In this document: one piece after another, positions 12,220-25,900 of the stretch
Layout of the letters: each line of letters opens with the position of its first letter
Numbering within the stretch: position 1 is the stretch's first letter
Source of the DNA: Gordionus sp. m RMFG-2023
Taxonomy: Eukaryota > Nematomorpha > Gordioida > Chordodea > Parachordodidae
Length of the DNA: 64,000 bases
Direction: 5' to 3'
NCBI RefSeq assembly: GCF_954871325.1
Contig: NC_088777.1
Location: forward strand, 9,215,366 to 9,279,365
Notes under the pieces: generated by a model
Told to the model about the DNA's origin: nothing
What the model saw: only the letters and a program-made list of their open reading frames with translations
Databases searched by the model: none
Position numbers and translations under genes: made by a program

Positions 12220-15200
12220 CTAAAAAAGTTATTTTATGTATAGACTTTATGATAACTTTATAATATATAAATTGCGCATCTACATATTTTAATCATATCT
12301 AGTTGGTAATTCTATCTTTACCATGATTGATCAGGGTTGGGCAATAAATATTTACAAATTTACATAAGATAACGCTCTAGCAATTCTCCCATAATATAAA
12401 GTAGAATGCCTGGTTGTATTGGTTAACGGAAAACATGAAATCCTATAGAAAAGGGGAATAAGTTCTTCATTTTCAAACCTTTACGTTGTAGAATTTGGTG
12501 ATTTCGTTTACTATTTCTTAAATCATGTCAGGCATTGAAAAAAAATAAGATAGTATTGTGGAAGTAGATGAATATAATATTATAAATTTAAAAAACCTTA
12601 CAATTTGAATCTTTATTTATATTGTTCTATTACACGTTACATTTATTTCTCCTGCTAGTCATAATTTTTATGCATCCACAAATGGAGTCTACATAGTTCC
12701 AATTAGTAGAAACTGAAGTAATCCCATATCTTCATGATTTATCATTTAAAAACAAATATACTGCATAAACATTTATTGATAGAAGAAATATTTATTCGTT
12801 ACAATACAGATTTATCTTCCTCCGCTCCCAAAATTTAAATTACAGGATTTTCACTGGATGTAAACCCCCCTCCTCTCCCTATACATGCCCTCTAAAAAAT
12901 TCCCGCCGCCTTCGTCGGCGATAATTCTACATTATTAATTTCTCATTTTTAATTATAATGGTACACCCTTCATAAATTTTAAAAAGAATAACTTTAATTA
13001 TTTTAGCTCTACTACCAATTATCAAAATATTGTGAATATAAAAGTTATTTTTTAGATCACGAATTCAATTAAAAACTCCCTCATTTACAATGAATGCATT
13101 TTTATAGTATATATTGTTTGGCATGAATATGAGTTTGCTGAGAATGTCTAACCCTTTTAAATTACATAAAAGGATAGCAGAAAGTTTTATTTGGAAAATA
13201 ATGTATGATTTATGCAACATATAGAATTGGTCGATGATTATATATCATTTATTATAAATAGGTATATAATAAAAGTATTAATTTTTATAGCAATATATTT
13301 TGCTCTGCTTTATTTAAATTTTTAATAGATAACCCCCCATCCCTCCCTCCCCCCTAATAAATTTATCTTACCCTATTTAAAGGGGCCTATTTCCCTTTAA
13401 AAAAATTGGATGCATAATGTTCCTACCCCCCCCCCCCCCTCCCGCTCAAGTAGACGCTGTCCGCTCCAGTCGAGTACTAATTGGTTTGAAAATCTAATTA
13501 ATAGGGTAAGAATAATTCACTGGAAAAAAAATACCCAATAATAATTCTCAGAATAGAATTCTCTGGAATTGATTTTCTCAAAATTTTTAAATATATTATT
13601 TGAGGATTTTTATTCCATGGATATATATAAGGAATTTTTTTTTCTATTTTATTAATTTTGTAATTTTTAATATCTTAAAAAACGGGAATTTTTTTTAATT
13701 TTTAAATAAAAGGGGGGTAATGGGGGATTGCAGTAATGGGGATGGATTAAAAATGGCAAGTCATGTGATATAGTGTGGGAACGTGATCAGATTATGAAAA
13801 GTGGAAAAATGAAATGACAATAAGATTCATATCAGAGGATCAATTCCGAAAAGCTTATGACAAGGTTTAAAATGAAAGAAGGTGTCTGAGAAATTTTTTA
13901 TGAATCAGGACCCGAGCGATTCCTAGTAAACGTAAGACTAAGTCAGGAACCAAGATTGAGTTCCCATTCTATTCTTCATTAAAATAACGGAAGATCGGGA
14001 TGAAAAGAAAATTTTGGAAGAAGGAATGGAAAGTTGAACCGACAAAAAGACGAAGGTTGCTGTAATAAAATGCTGAGATGAATATTGAGCAAATGAAGAA
14101 GATATTAAGGATATGAACAATGAAATTCATGAAAGAGTGTTTCTAAAGTTAAAAAAATTACGATTTTTTTTAATATAAGAATGTTTTGGATTAATATAGA
14201 AACCCCCCTCCCCTTTTCCTTGCTGCTACCACTCCAATAAATATTTCTTAAGGATCTGTGTTTATTTTATGTTATAGAAAGAAATATATTTTAAAAAATA
14301 TGATACCAGATTAACTATTGTATCTAGTGATGCAATATCGCTCCCTTTGAGTCAATTTAAAAAAAACGGCTATTTTAGCCATAAAAGTATTACTTAATCC
14401 TCGAGATTTTGCTAATAGATGTTGTAAATATCTCATTTTTATAGTTCCTACCATATAAAAGTTATGGTATTGATTTAAATAATCAAATTCTTCCATACAT
14501 ATCGACTGCTAAATACTCTATATCCATTTCTTAAAATTTTTTGGAAGAATTTACAAAAATATTTCTTGTATTTTTAATAGCAGATCACAATGTAAATAAT
14601 TAAATTAAAAGATAAAATTTATTATATTTTAGACATTTTTTATTAATCAAAAACATGTATTTTTAATAAATAATAATTTAAAAAGATTGCGATAATAAAT
14701 AAAACACCACGAAAAAAAAAATCACTTTTCCAAAATGGAGGTAGGGGCTTCACAGCTTATGCGCAAAAAGATTATCAGGCCAGGTTGGACAAATAGTGAC
14801 AGTGACGGATCAAAATTTTTAAAAATGTTTCTAAAGCTAACAATTAGGCAAATTTATGCCATTTTCCTTCCTAAAAATTTATTACGGGCTGAGTCTGGAC
14901 AACTTGTAAAAAATATCTTTTGTGTGCTAGACCGGGTAAAAATAATTAGAGGCCGAGCCGGCCTAAATAAATTTATTTGTCATAATCTTGTAATAAGATA
15001 TTAAATTTTTATTAATATAAGATAACTTTTTTCAAATTAAAATTAAATTATTCAAGCTATGTTTATTTGTAAAAAAAGGAGTAACTTCTTAAGGATAACA
15101 TCTTCATAATTGGTAGAATGTACACTTTTGTTTCCAGAATTTTCTGTAAATAAATATAAATATAGAATATGAAAGGAAATAATCGAATATAATATAATTC

Positions 15201-15568
15201 AACATAGACCAGATCTCTCTAACATGGGGGGAATGATCATGCTCATGATTAAATGGTATCATTAAAAATTTTGAGGTGTGGGGGAGGGGAGGTGGGGTAG
15301 CCCAGGGAAGGGTATTCAATATATATAGCTAGTAAAATAGGATCTGGTTATAACTGACAAAGGTGAGGGTGATAAATTTTTCTAATATTAAAAAAATAAA
15401 TAATATGTATGTCATTATTTTCATGATGTAGAAAATGTGGCAAATAAAAAAAAATTAACTAAAAGATTTGTGATTTTAGCATAGATAAACAGTTGATAAC
15501 ATTGCCTAATATATAATTTTAAATGAGAGAAATAATACATATAGATAACAAATTTTAAATTATTTTAC
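12220..15568. other. Gene-poor interval upstream of the last readable IWS1 exon
   Basis: I see no supported gene here. There are C-rich tracts at 13320-13450, a segment at 12880-12930 resembling 51430-51480, and a plus-strand stretch near 13860-14130 that is only vaguely LINE-like. The missing 5' exons of IWS1 could lie here. GC islands near 14740-14990 resemble decayed ends of the GC-rich hAT elements seen elsewhere in the window. Confidence 0.4.
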
Positions 15569-15881
15569 CATCTCCTTCATTTAATTCATCCTGTAATTGC
15601 TTGTACTTTTCATGCAACTCTGTTTCATTGAGTGTTTCAATGTTGTGATGATTATATTTAACATTTGTCTCTTGTGTAGAAACAATCTTACTTATATTCA
15701 TGATGTCTACTCCTTTATAATCAGGTGTATTCATATTTTGGTTATCAATGTAAGATACTGCTTCTTTGCAAATTGTTGTAATATTGTAATAAGATTTATC
15801 ATTATTCGATTTAGGACTGATGCTAGAAATTGTCTCGGAATTTAATATACTATCATTAAAATTAGGCAATTCATCAGACAT
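15569..15881 (-). CDS. Acidic exon of unidentified gene
   Basis: The frame starts at an ATG whose first residues are MSDELPNFNDSILN and runs 104 codons to a GATG|GTAAAA donor; if unspliced it stops at 15555. An acceptor-like TTTTTTTTAG lies just upstream of the ATG, so the exon may follow a 5'-UTR intron or a spliced leader. The product is Asn-, Ser- and Glu-rich and ends in a short helical stretch, TELHEKYKQLQDELNEGD. I do not recognise a domain. It lies on the IWS1 strand and could be the first coding exon of IWS1, but it ends in phase 1 while the next known IWS1 exon needs phase 2, so at least one further exon would be required. Confidence 0.4.
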
Positions 15882-15889
15882 TTCATGCA

Positions 15890-16920
15890 ATTCTTACTTC
15901 TAAAAAAAATTGGTATCTCGAACAGATGACGGATCGATGATATAAAAAAATATCTTAAATTTTATATATTTACAATTATTCAAATTAATATAAATTACAC
16001 TATATATGGCAAATTGATATAAAAAATTTTATATAATAATATTTCTGAATTTAACACTAATATTATATTACAAAAGGCCTGACTAAACTAAAATCCAGTT
16101 AATCGTAAACATTTAATATCCTAAGAATAACATTATATTACATTAAACTTACCAATTAATAATGCTATTATATTAACTATTGTTATTAAAGTAAATCATT
16201 ATGATTATAATTTATAATTATATTAAATTCTAAAAATAATTTTAAAGCTAAAAAATTTAAAAGATTTCATGAATGTAAAAAAATGTTTAATTACAATGTT
16301 TTCAATACGCAGCTCTTTGTCTTAAATACCATATAAATTTCTCGTAGGAATATGGCTATTGTTTTTACATCGTGTCTATCACCAATATTTCTTTTAATAT
16401 GGGTATCTTCGTCTTTGATAACATACCATATGCATCATCCCATGAGAGCGCAGCAAATATACGGGCTCCTCCCCCACCAGCTTCCAATAGGCTGGTCCCT
16501 ACCTACCCCTTGGAAAAGATTTAAATTTTAAACTCAGATATAGTGATTAGGCTACGATGGTAATAAAATACTCTTTGTTACAGAATTAGAAGTATTTTTA
16601 TTAACACAATAAAATTCCAATTTTGAAATAAATAAGTGTAAATCTAAATGTTATCAAAATAAAATCATCCGATTAACAAAACAAAACTATTAATAATACA
16701 AAATAAACAATTTAAATGTAATATTATAAAATTGCGAGCCATATTACAATGTGAGATCAGATTGCTTAATAGAGGGTAATAATGTCTAGAATAACTAATA
16801 TTTATTTCGTGGATTTTTTTATTTAAATACTTCTTACCGCTAGTGTTTGAATTTTAGAAATGCTTGCTAGATTTAATATTTTGATCTTGGATAAATTTTA
16901 ATAAATATTTTGCAATTATA
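15890..16920. other. Intergenic interval between divergent genes
   Basis: This is the interval between the minus-strand acidic exon and the plus-strand coiled-coil gene, so promoters of both may lie here. It is very AT-rich. The only recognisable content is the second copy of the dispersed repeat at about 16530-16670. No specific promoter motif was identified. Confidence 0.4.
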
Positions 16921-19900
16921 ATGGATTCTTTAATTGATTATAAACAAACAAATTCTATAATTGACTATAGACAAAGGGATCCCAGAAATGACTATAAGCA
17001 AACGGATTCAATAGTTGATTATAATCAATTTCCTAAATCTGAATATGAAAATTTTATATTCAAGAATCCATCGTTAAAAAGGGCTATTCAAATTCTCTTT
17101 GATACTAATAATATATGTTTAGAACTTAAGTCAATTTACAGAAGGGATACAATAGAATTAGAAGATAAATGCTATAATACATTAATGGGAAAAAGATCAG
17201 TGTTAGATTTTAGGTAAATTTAAATTTTTTCAAAATATATTTTTTTTAGACGCAGAGAACAATTTGATATTGAAAGCCTTGTATATTCTATCCAACAAAA
17301 GATTGATTATGTTGCATCAAACCTTATAAAGGCAGAAGATGTAATTATATATCACATGTTGTACATTTAGATGATATATATTATTTTTTAAATTATATAT
17401 ATCAAGTCCAGATTTTATCCCTATTGGCCATCACAATCCTTAAATAATAGTCATTTATTTAATACTCATCTAAAGGAAATTAAATTTTTTTAATAAAATT
17501 TAAAATCTTTAGTAAGACTATAAATATTTAATTTATTACTACATGGACTCCTATATACACATCAACTACTTAGAATCAGGCCATTATACTTGAAAACATT
17601 AAAGTGCCTTAGAAATATACAACCCCAATATAGTGTTAGTAATGTCAATATATACAATTATATTGCATAACTAAAAAATTTTTTAAAGTTTCTGCATAAA
17701 ACAAGGCACGAATATTTATTTACAGTCAAAAAAATTAAATTTTTTTATATAAATTTGTGCCAGGCTAGGTAGACAAATAATTTTTATTTTAAGTTGGCAA
17801 GACAAATAATTTGTTCGGAATCGAGCTGAATAGGTCAAATTTTTTAGGCCAGGCTTGAAAAATTAGGCCTAATATAGATCACCAGAAGAAATTTCATTTT
17901 GTAACCCCCCCCCCCTCCCCCACCCCTGGCTTCCTATGTATCATAATATATATAAAAATACTTAAAAGTATGGTTGGGTACTATATTTTTAGCTATTTAA
18001 ACCAAATTTTAGCTGACTATAAAATTGAATAAACTAAGTTTATAAATAAAAACTATCACTTTGCCCTTGGGATTTTTCTTAAAAAGATAGCAGCTCAAAT
18101 TTGAAAGAAACTAGGATATTTTTCACCAGGTGCCTGAAGATTGAGCCGACATTTAGCCATTACCCAATATATATATGTCGAATATTTTTTTATCCAGTAA
18201 TAATAATGTTATAAGAGTTATTACTTATTGAAATCAAACTTTTTTAAAATATTCAACAAAAATCAGGGATCACCAGAACCCTATGAATCTGTATCATTTT
18301 TAAAATGTAAGAGTAAAAGTATAAAAAAATTTTAGAATTTCTTAAAATAATAAACTTTATAAAAAAATTTATTAAAAATAAATAAAAAGATTGTCATTTT
18401 CTTTGCATTTTTCAAATTTTCAATTTTTGCCTCTATTTTATAGGTAAAATTTATTATAAATAAAAATTTAATATATTATTATAAATAATAATATAATAAG
18501 ATGTGCTTATCTTGTTTTTAAATTCAATTTATTTTTAATTAAAATACTAGCAGTTATGTAAATATAAATATAAATTTTGTCAATAGTTAATTTAAATCAG
18601 TATATATCATGCCTTTCCTTCCTTGAAATACATATCAGATTTGCTTGGATATCTTAGAGGATATTTTGGAACATAAAATGTTTTTTATAGTAAAACATTT
18701 AATAAAATCAAGGACATGCAGAAATACCATTTGCACATCCCTGCTTTATTTTTTTTTTTAAATTTATACATCCAGCCAAGATTTTTTTTTTCAGGCCCAG
18801 CCCATATTTTTTTAAAATATATTTTTTAATTTTTATAGCTAATAATGACGATTTAAAATATTTGGTTTTAAAATATAAGGCCTGGCCAGGTATTTTTTTG
18901 AAAAATTTTCTGGCCTAGCCCGGATATATTTTAAAAATTAAAACTGCATATCTATTAAAGTATAAATTCATTTTATAATTTTTTGGTAAACAATGTTTTT
19001 GGAATATATATGACCTATGAACAAAAAATTTGTATCATTTTATTAATATTCGATTAATGTTACTTTATGCTTTTCAAACACTGAACCAAAATCTTTATTT
19101 GTTGAAGGGTTCACACCCCTGTTAAAAATTATTTTAACATAAAAATCTTTATTTATTTTATTAATTAAAAAGTAAAACGATTTCTAACTCAAAATACCCA
19201 TTGATATTTAAATTATAGCAATTTAAAAAATATTAAGCTGGTCAAAATTGATACCTCACCAAGCATTCATCAGAAATAAAATAAATTTTGCATACATGTT
19301 TAACCTAAATTTTTAAAACTACTGAAAAATCCAGACTGATAAGGTTTTTTCTCTAGAATCTCAAATGTTCTCAAGGATTACATTATATAAGATTCAAATG
19401 GGGCTAATTGGTCACATCACATTCACTTGTTAAACTTTCATTCTGAATTCACTACATACATTTTTATAAATAATCCTAAATTAATATATGCTTTTTTTAT
19501 AAAAAATATATATTTAATATTACAAAATAATTCGAAAGTTCTCACTTAACAAAGAGGGCCTAAAGAAGAAATTATTATTGTCACTCCATGATTACAAAAA
19601 AATTTTGTCAAATATCAAGTTGATTATCAAAAATGACGCCGATAGCACAGGGATCGATTATTTTGAAGCCTGCGGGTCATATTTCGAAACCTCGTCGCCA
19701 CCTCCCTTAGGATCTAAGAGTTTTTAATCTATTGATTGATCATTACAAATATCTTTAAAGGATGAATAAGGTGAGGGGAAAGAAAGATTGAACTAAGAAA
19801 ATCTATTTTAAATTATCATTTTTCTTATTCCCTTCCGGAGTTCACAGAATTCGTCACTTTAGAATGTAAAATTATTGGAACAAATTTTAAAGGAACGGGA

Positions 19901-22900
19901 AGGGGAGGCTAAAAAATTTAATGTATTCTAAGTTCCTAATTATTTTCATAAATTATAATATTTTAGTCATTCAGTAATCAGTATTCCGTTAATTTTGACC
20001 AATCAATATAAATGTGAGCGAATGAGAGCTTGATAAATTATGCCAAAATTGTTCTTATTTATTATTATTAATTCATATTATAAAAATTTTTAGGCCTAAA
20101 AAATTCTAAGATCACTCAAAACGATCATCTGGTAAACAATGTACTGAAAAATTGCTTGAAGTACCACATCGAATCCGAGCAAAAATATAAACGCAAGTAA
20201 ATGACGTTTCGTACCTTTGCCTTGATAAGCAATTTTTAAAGAAACTATTTGTATAATATGAGTAAACGAATCAATATAAATGAATGGTTGAGTATAGGCT
20301 TATAAAAACATATGTGAATTTGTTTATAATGCCATCTATCGTATTTAAACAATGCTTGTGTTGAGCTACATGATACTACAAACAAAATAGAGTGAATGAA
20401 ACAAGGCACGAGTGGAATATAACAGCTGATCGAAATTTTTTAAGATTTTTTTATAATGAGACCAATATTTATTCATTAATATTGATAATTCTTGTATTAT
20501 CATGATGATTGGAATCGAAGATAAAAATAATATTAATAAAGAAATATTGATCTCATTAAAAGATTTTTATAAGTCGATCAGCTGTTAAGTCGCATTGCAT
20601 TTTTTATAACCGTTATCTTAACCCGGATTTTTGTAGTTTCTCCCATCCAACATACATTTTATTGGAAGACTAAGTCTGCAATTGAATAAATCAGTTTATT
20701 GGAAGAATTAATTTCCTATTCGAATTAGAGGTGGGCTTGGGCCTAACTTTTTATTCACGACCCGTTCGCTCATGCTTACACTAAAATAAATTCACGCCGG
20801 GTCGGCCCACCCACTTACGAAATGCAAATTTTCATGGATTTTTTTTAAAAATATAATTTTGCTTTATTTATTTCCATAATTTTACATGAAATATAATCGT
20901 CTTAAACATCCTCGCGCGAATAAAGAATTTATTAATCAAGTTACATTTATAAATCAAAATCTTAAATTAAAAGTTTAAAAATGCCAATATTTTATTTTAG
21001 TTGCGTTCATTTTTCCTCTAGTAAACGATTATTGGCTATAGAAAATAATCGTCGTTCACTGGAAGCCGAACTGGCTGGGACTGACAACATTTTATTGCTT
21101 AAAGGAAAAGATCGAAATTTAATATATTTTTAAAACTTTAATAGTAATAATTTATAAAATTTGTGATCTCGTTTTGAATTTAGGAAAAAAAATACGGTTA
21201 TAGAATGTAAAGAAGGCTGTCAGATTTTTAAAATTTTCCATGATTCATGCAAAATTTTTGATCACGCCCAGCGATGATTTTTTAGAAAAGTCAGTCGCGC
21301 TCAATCACCGTTCCAAATGAAATTTATTCACAGTTACAGCGTGACCCTATGGGTCACGGTGATTTTTACAGCCCGCGCCAAACTCTAATTTAAATTAATG
21401 GCGAAAAAAAAAATTAAAATTTTTGTTACAAATAACTTCATGATCGTGCTTTTATATTATTGAATAAACCAACATAACAATTTATACTAAAGTTTGGGCT
21501 CTGTGTCCTTAGAAAAAACCGAAATTATGGAAACCGCCAAACGAGAAATAGAACTTTTAAAGACTAAAAATACTAGCGTTTTGGCCGAATTGACTGACGT
21601 TACTGAGGCCTTGGCTAGACTGAAAATGCGATACGACGAAAGCAAGAAGGAGTGGGATCGGAAGTATTCACTTAAACGTTTTATTTAAATTGAAATCAGG
21701 GTTCGGGGGGATTCCTTATGAAAACTCGGGCCGGGCCTTTTATTCTTATTTATCCTTTTACTATCCATGTTTGATGATTTTTATTTTGAGCTGTAATACT
21801 TATTAATCGCACCTTCTTTATTATGATGTAATAATTAACATTTCTATCTTCTTTTTTATGCCTTTCTGCTATAAAGGATAAATGCTTTGAATCAAGAGCT
21901 CAATTCTAAATCCAAGACCCACAGGGAAGTCAGCAATCTCTTGGACAACTATTTCCTTAAGCAAAAAAAGCCTATCCCAACCGATTTTGAGACGCCACCC
22001 CAATTCTTCCTACCCCGAATGTCTCAGTCCAAAAATGAAAGCTTATTTTACAATATAAGCAGTACGCCAGAGCAAAAAGTAGAACGATTGATTCAACACT
22101 TACGATCGACAGAAAATATGAACCAAGATTTGAAGGAAAAAAAAGAAGGATTAAGTCTAGAACTCGGTAGGGCTTCTGGCCTATTGGAATCCATAATTCT
22201 CAATTACTATCACCCACCTAGCGCCACCAATGGGCCAAACATAATTTCTAGCGATAATGAAACCTCTTCTTCCCGCGATTTAAACGAATCACTCTGTTCT
22301 CAATGCAGTACTGGAGAGGCGAAGAACAAATCTGGAAAATCTCAATTTCCTAAGACTGATTCTAAGTTCGACGATTTCAATCCATCTAGCATATCAACCC
22401 CGAATGGTTCTTATATTATTTCCACTGGTAATTGGCTTAAATCACCAAAAAAAATTTCCGATTTTAACCTACCCACAGCTAAGGAAGAGGATCCGGGTGG
22501 CAAAGCTGACGATTCCGGTAAATTTTCCCGTTTACTGAAGAAGGCGCCCATGATTGATAAGATAACAGCTCTTTCCAGGATAATGGATGCTTTGATCAAT
22601 GATGTAAGGAACACCAAACTAGATGCCAAGGTTTAATATTTAAATATATTTATTTTATCTCTCCAAATTATTGATTAGGAAGAAGTGCTCTCTCCAAATT
22701 ATTGCTTAGGAAGAAGTGCTTTGATGAGGCGTTTGTCTTAGGGTTATGATATTTTAATTCTAAAAATAATCGAAAAATCACGTTATATCATGTTTACGAT
22801 CGCTTGCATTTTTTTTTTGTTTTTACTTAAGTAAAGGAAATAATTGAAAATATTTACCGAAGACGATAACCTCTGTTACTATTATATTTCATTCATCGAA

Positions 22901-25900
22901 GATCAGTTTTTAATTTCTTTTTTAAAAAAATATTTTTTTAGGAAAAATTATCCAAATACAAATCAAATTTAGAACGACATTCGAAATCGCAGACGAATTA
23001 TCGCGAGTTGAGCACGCGATATAAGACTCTCAAATCTTACCTAAACAATATGCAGCAGACTATAATACTGTTAGCGGAAGATTTTAAAAATCTTGGAATC
23101 AAATTTAATGTAAGAATGGATATCCTGAACCCCGAAAATATGCCCGAAGAAATTAAGGCCATATTTATTTTGCCTGACCCCGATCCTGATCGGAATTTTG
23201 TGGATAACACGAGTTATCGCCTTAGAGAGGTTAATAGAATTATTTATATATCATTATAAATACCTTCTTGGAATCTTTTATATAAATAGTAAATACTGAT
23301 TTTGAGGCATATAATTAGTACTCACACTTTTAAGTTTCAAGAATCAAATCTAGAGTTGAAAAAAAACATATTTAGTTTTTTTTTTAAATAAAAAATTTAT
23401 TACCACTGCAATCTCTATGGAAAATACAATCTACCAAAAATTATAATCATATTAAATATAATCTACCAATATTTTACTACAAATTTTTCTTATCACGATC
23501 ATTTTATAATTGGTCATATTTTGTTAAATTGTGTTATTTTTTTTAAAAAATTTTTACTTTACTTTTTTAAAAAATTTGGCTAAATTTTTATCTTTTTTTT
23601 CTTTGAAAAAAAATCATTTATTTTTTATGCTCTTTTCAATGTTATTTGAAGTTACTAATAATTCATTATTTTCAAAATATATTTAATCTATAAGAAGCAA
23701 ATATATATTTTAAATCTTTTTTTAAAAAATCCTAAATGAAAAATTAAAGCTGGATTCATAGTGGGACCCGATCCGGTACGATTAAACAGCTGATCGATTT
23801 TTAAAATCTGGTTATGAGATCAATTTTTTTTTCATTAAAATTAATCATTCTTAAATTATCATCATGAATGGAATTAAGATGAAATAATATCAATAAAAAT
23901 TGTTTCATGATCAGATTTTAAAATTGATCAGCTGATAAATCGTGTTGGTTAGGATCACACTATGAATCCAGCTTAATAATGAATAGAAGTTACTTATTAT
24001 ATTTTCTGAGACTCTATTATGTTTACTTTCGAGGGTAAAAGAAATATTGCCGTTTATTACATTTTTCCCTCTTCATTGATATTCTTAATATATTGAATAT
24101 TTTTTTTACGATATACGCTTAAATGTTTATCCAGCACCTTTCCGATTCCGATCTTTCGACCAATAAGAATAGCAAAACATGGGCCCTTAGCGAATCAAAA
24201 TACCTTTACGGTAGGGAATCTGTAGAAAGGGGTAAAGGAATTACGCAGAATTCAAAGAGCATGCAAGTTTCTCAAAATAGTATAGACGGATCGTATGACA
24301 TAGTAACTAAGACTAAGACGAGCGGATATCATTCCGACAGTTTTACATACCTTCCGCCACCGCCTCCGCCTTCTATACCTATATTGCCCCCATCTCTTCC
24401 ACCTACATCCCCCCTCACCCTGAAGCCCAGTAAAAATAGTTTCGAAATAGGTACTAAAAAATACCACGAGGACGGATATGAATTAATTATAACAAACGCC
24501 GACCTTGAAGGGTATATTACTAACTCCATTGCTCCCAATAAAACTTCCGCTCATTCCCTTCCAAAATCGTCTGCTATTACTGCGTCTCAATGTTTGGCCG
24601 ATTTTAGCGCCTCTCAAAAGGCTGCTTTTATCGATCGAAAATTATCACCGCTTTACCAGCCTATGGAAGACCATTATTTTGATAGCGATAAAACTCCGGA
24701 CGGCTATTACTCAATCGATATAAAAAAATCGGCCGTTAAATTTTTTTCTCCCGTCACGATGTTCTCACCGCCTAACTCTCCAGTCAAGCAGGGTAGCAAG
24801 CCCACCGGGGTCCTACTTTCATTATATGAGTAATTATCAAAATAATATTTAATTTCAACATAAATAAAAAAATTAAAATAGGTACGAACACAAATTAAAT
24901 TAAAGCAATTAATTATAAGTTGGTTAGAATATATGTATAAGATTGAATGTAAAAAGTATTATACTATACGTGAGTAGATTTATAATGACCTGGTTACAAA
25001 TGTATATATCTTAGAATTGGACAAGATTAGCAGCTAATTTTTATGCATAAATATCGTGGAATATTGATAGAACATTTAAACTCGTTATAAGACAAAGGAG
25101 ACGTTGTAATCGGCCTCTTCAAAATTGGTTCGAAATCGAATCGGCAAAAAATTGTCCAAACTGGTCCAAAAACATAGTCTAATTTCATTTACTGATGTGG
25201 GCCTCTCTTTATAATAATTTTGTTGATAACTTATTTTAAAGTTTTATTAACATCCCGCGATAGTTATGCGTTAAAAATTAATAGCCAATTACAATCATGT
25301 ACCAATTCGGACATAAAAACATTTTTAAACAAGTCATTTCAATATATAAAAATATCCTTGCGGCCCATAAATATTTTGTATTAAAAAATTTATATTTCAT
25401 TTATCTGTGCCCATATGAACCCTAAATAGGTAAATAGAACCATAGCTGTAAAATCAATGTGTAATATTTTTTTGTTCAAACTTTTTATTTTTTTTTAAAA
25501 AATTTACATATTATAAACTATATTAAATTTAAAAGGATAGCATTATTAAAAGTTTTCGGCTATCATAAGTTGACATGAATCTTTGAATAATTTAAAATTA
25601 AACCGGATTTCCTCAAAACATTTTTTTTTGTTTATTTGAAAATGACATTGAGATTGTGAATAGGGATTCTTTGACTTAGAAGTGAAAAGAAATTTGGTCT
25701 CATTTCCAAAAGAACGGGAAGCTGTTCTAATAATGGGGTGAATTTATTATTTACAGAAATGTGTGTATATTTTAAGCTTTTTTTCTTCTTTTTCTCAGAA
25801 ATTTCAAGTCGATCATTATTGCTATGATAGGGGGCAAAAAAATCAATACAGATAAAGTCCCACATGGGATGAGTGCGAATGTTGTTAATGACTGAAGAAT

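Noticed and set aside
13760-14140. Plus-strand stretch weakly resembling a LINE reverse transcriptase
   Set aside because: Only scattered residues fit and no catalytic motif is visible.
24252-24723. Several frames overlapping exon 9 of the coiled-coil gene
   Set aside because: They are shadows of the proline-rich coding frame.
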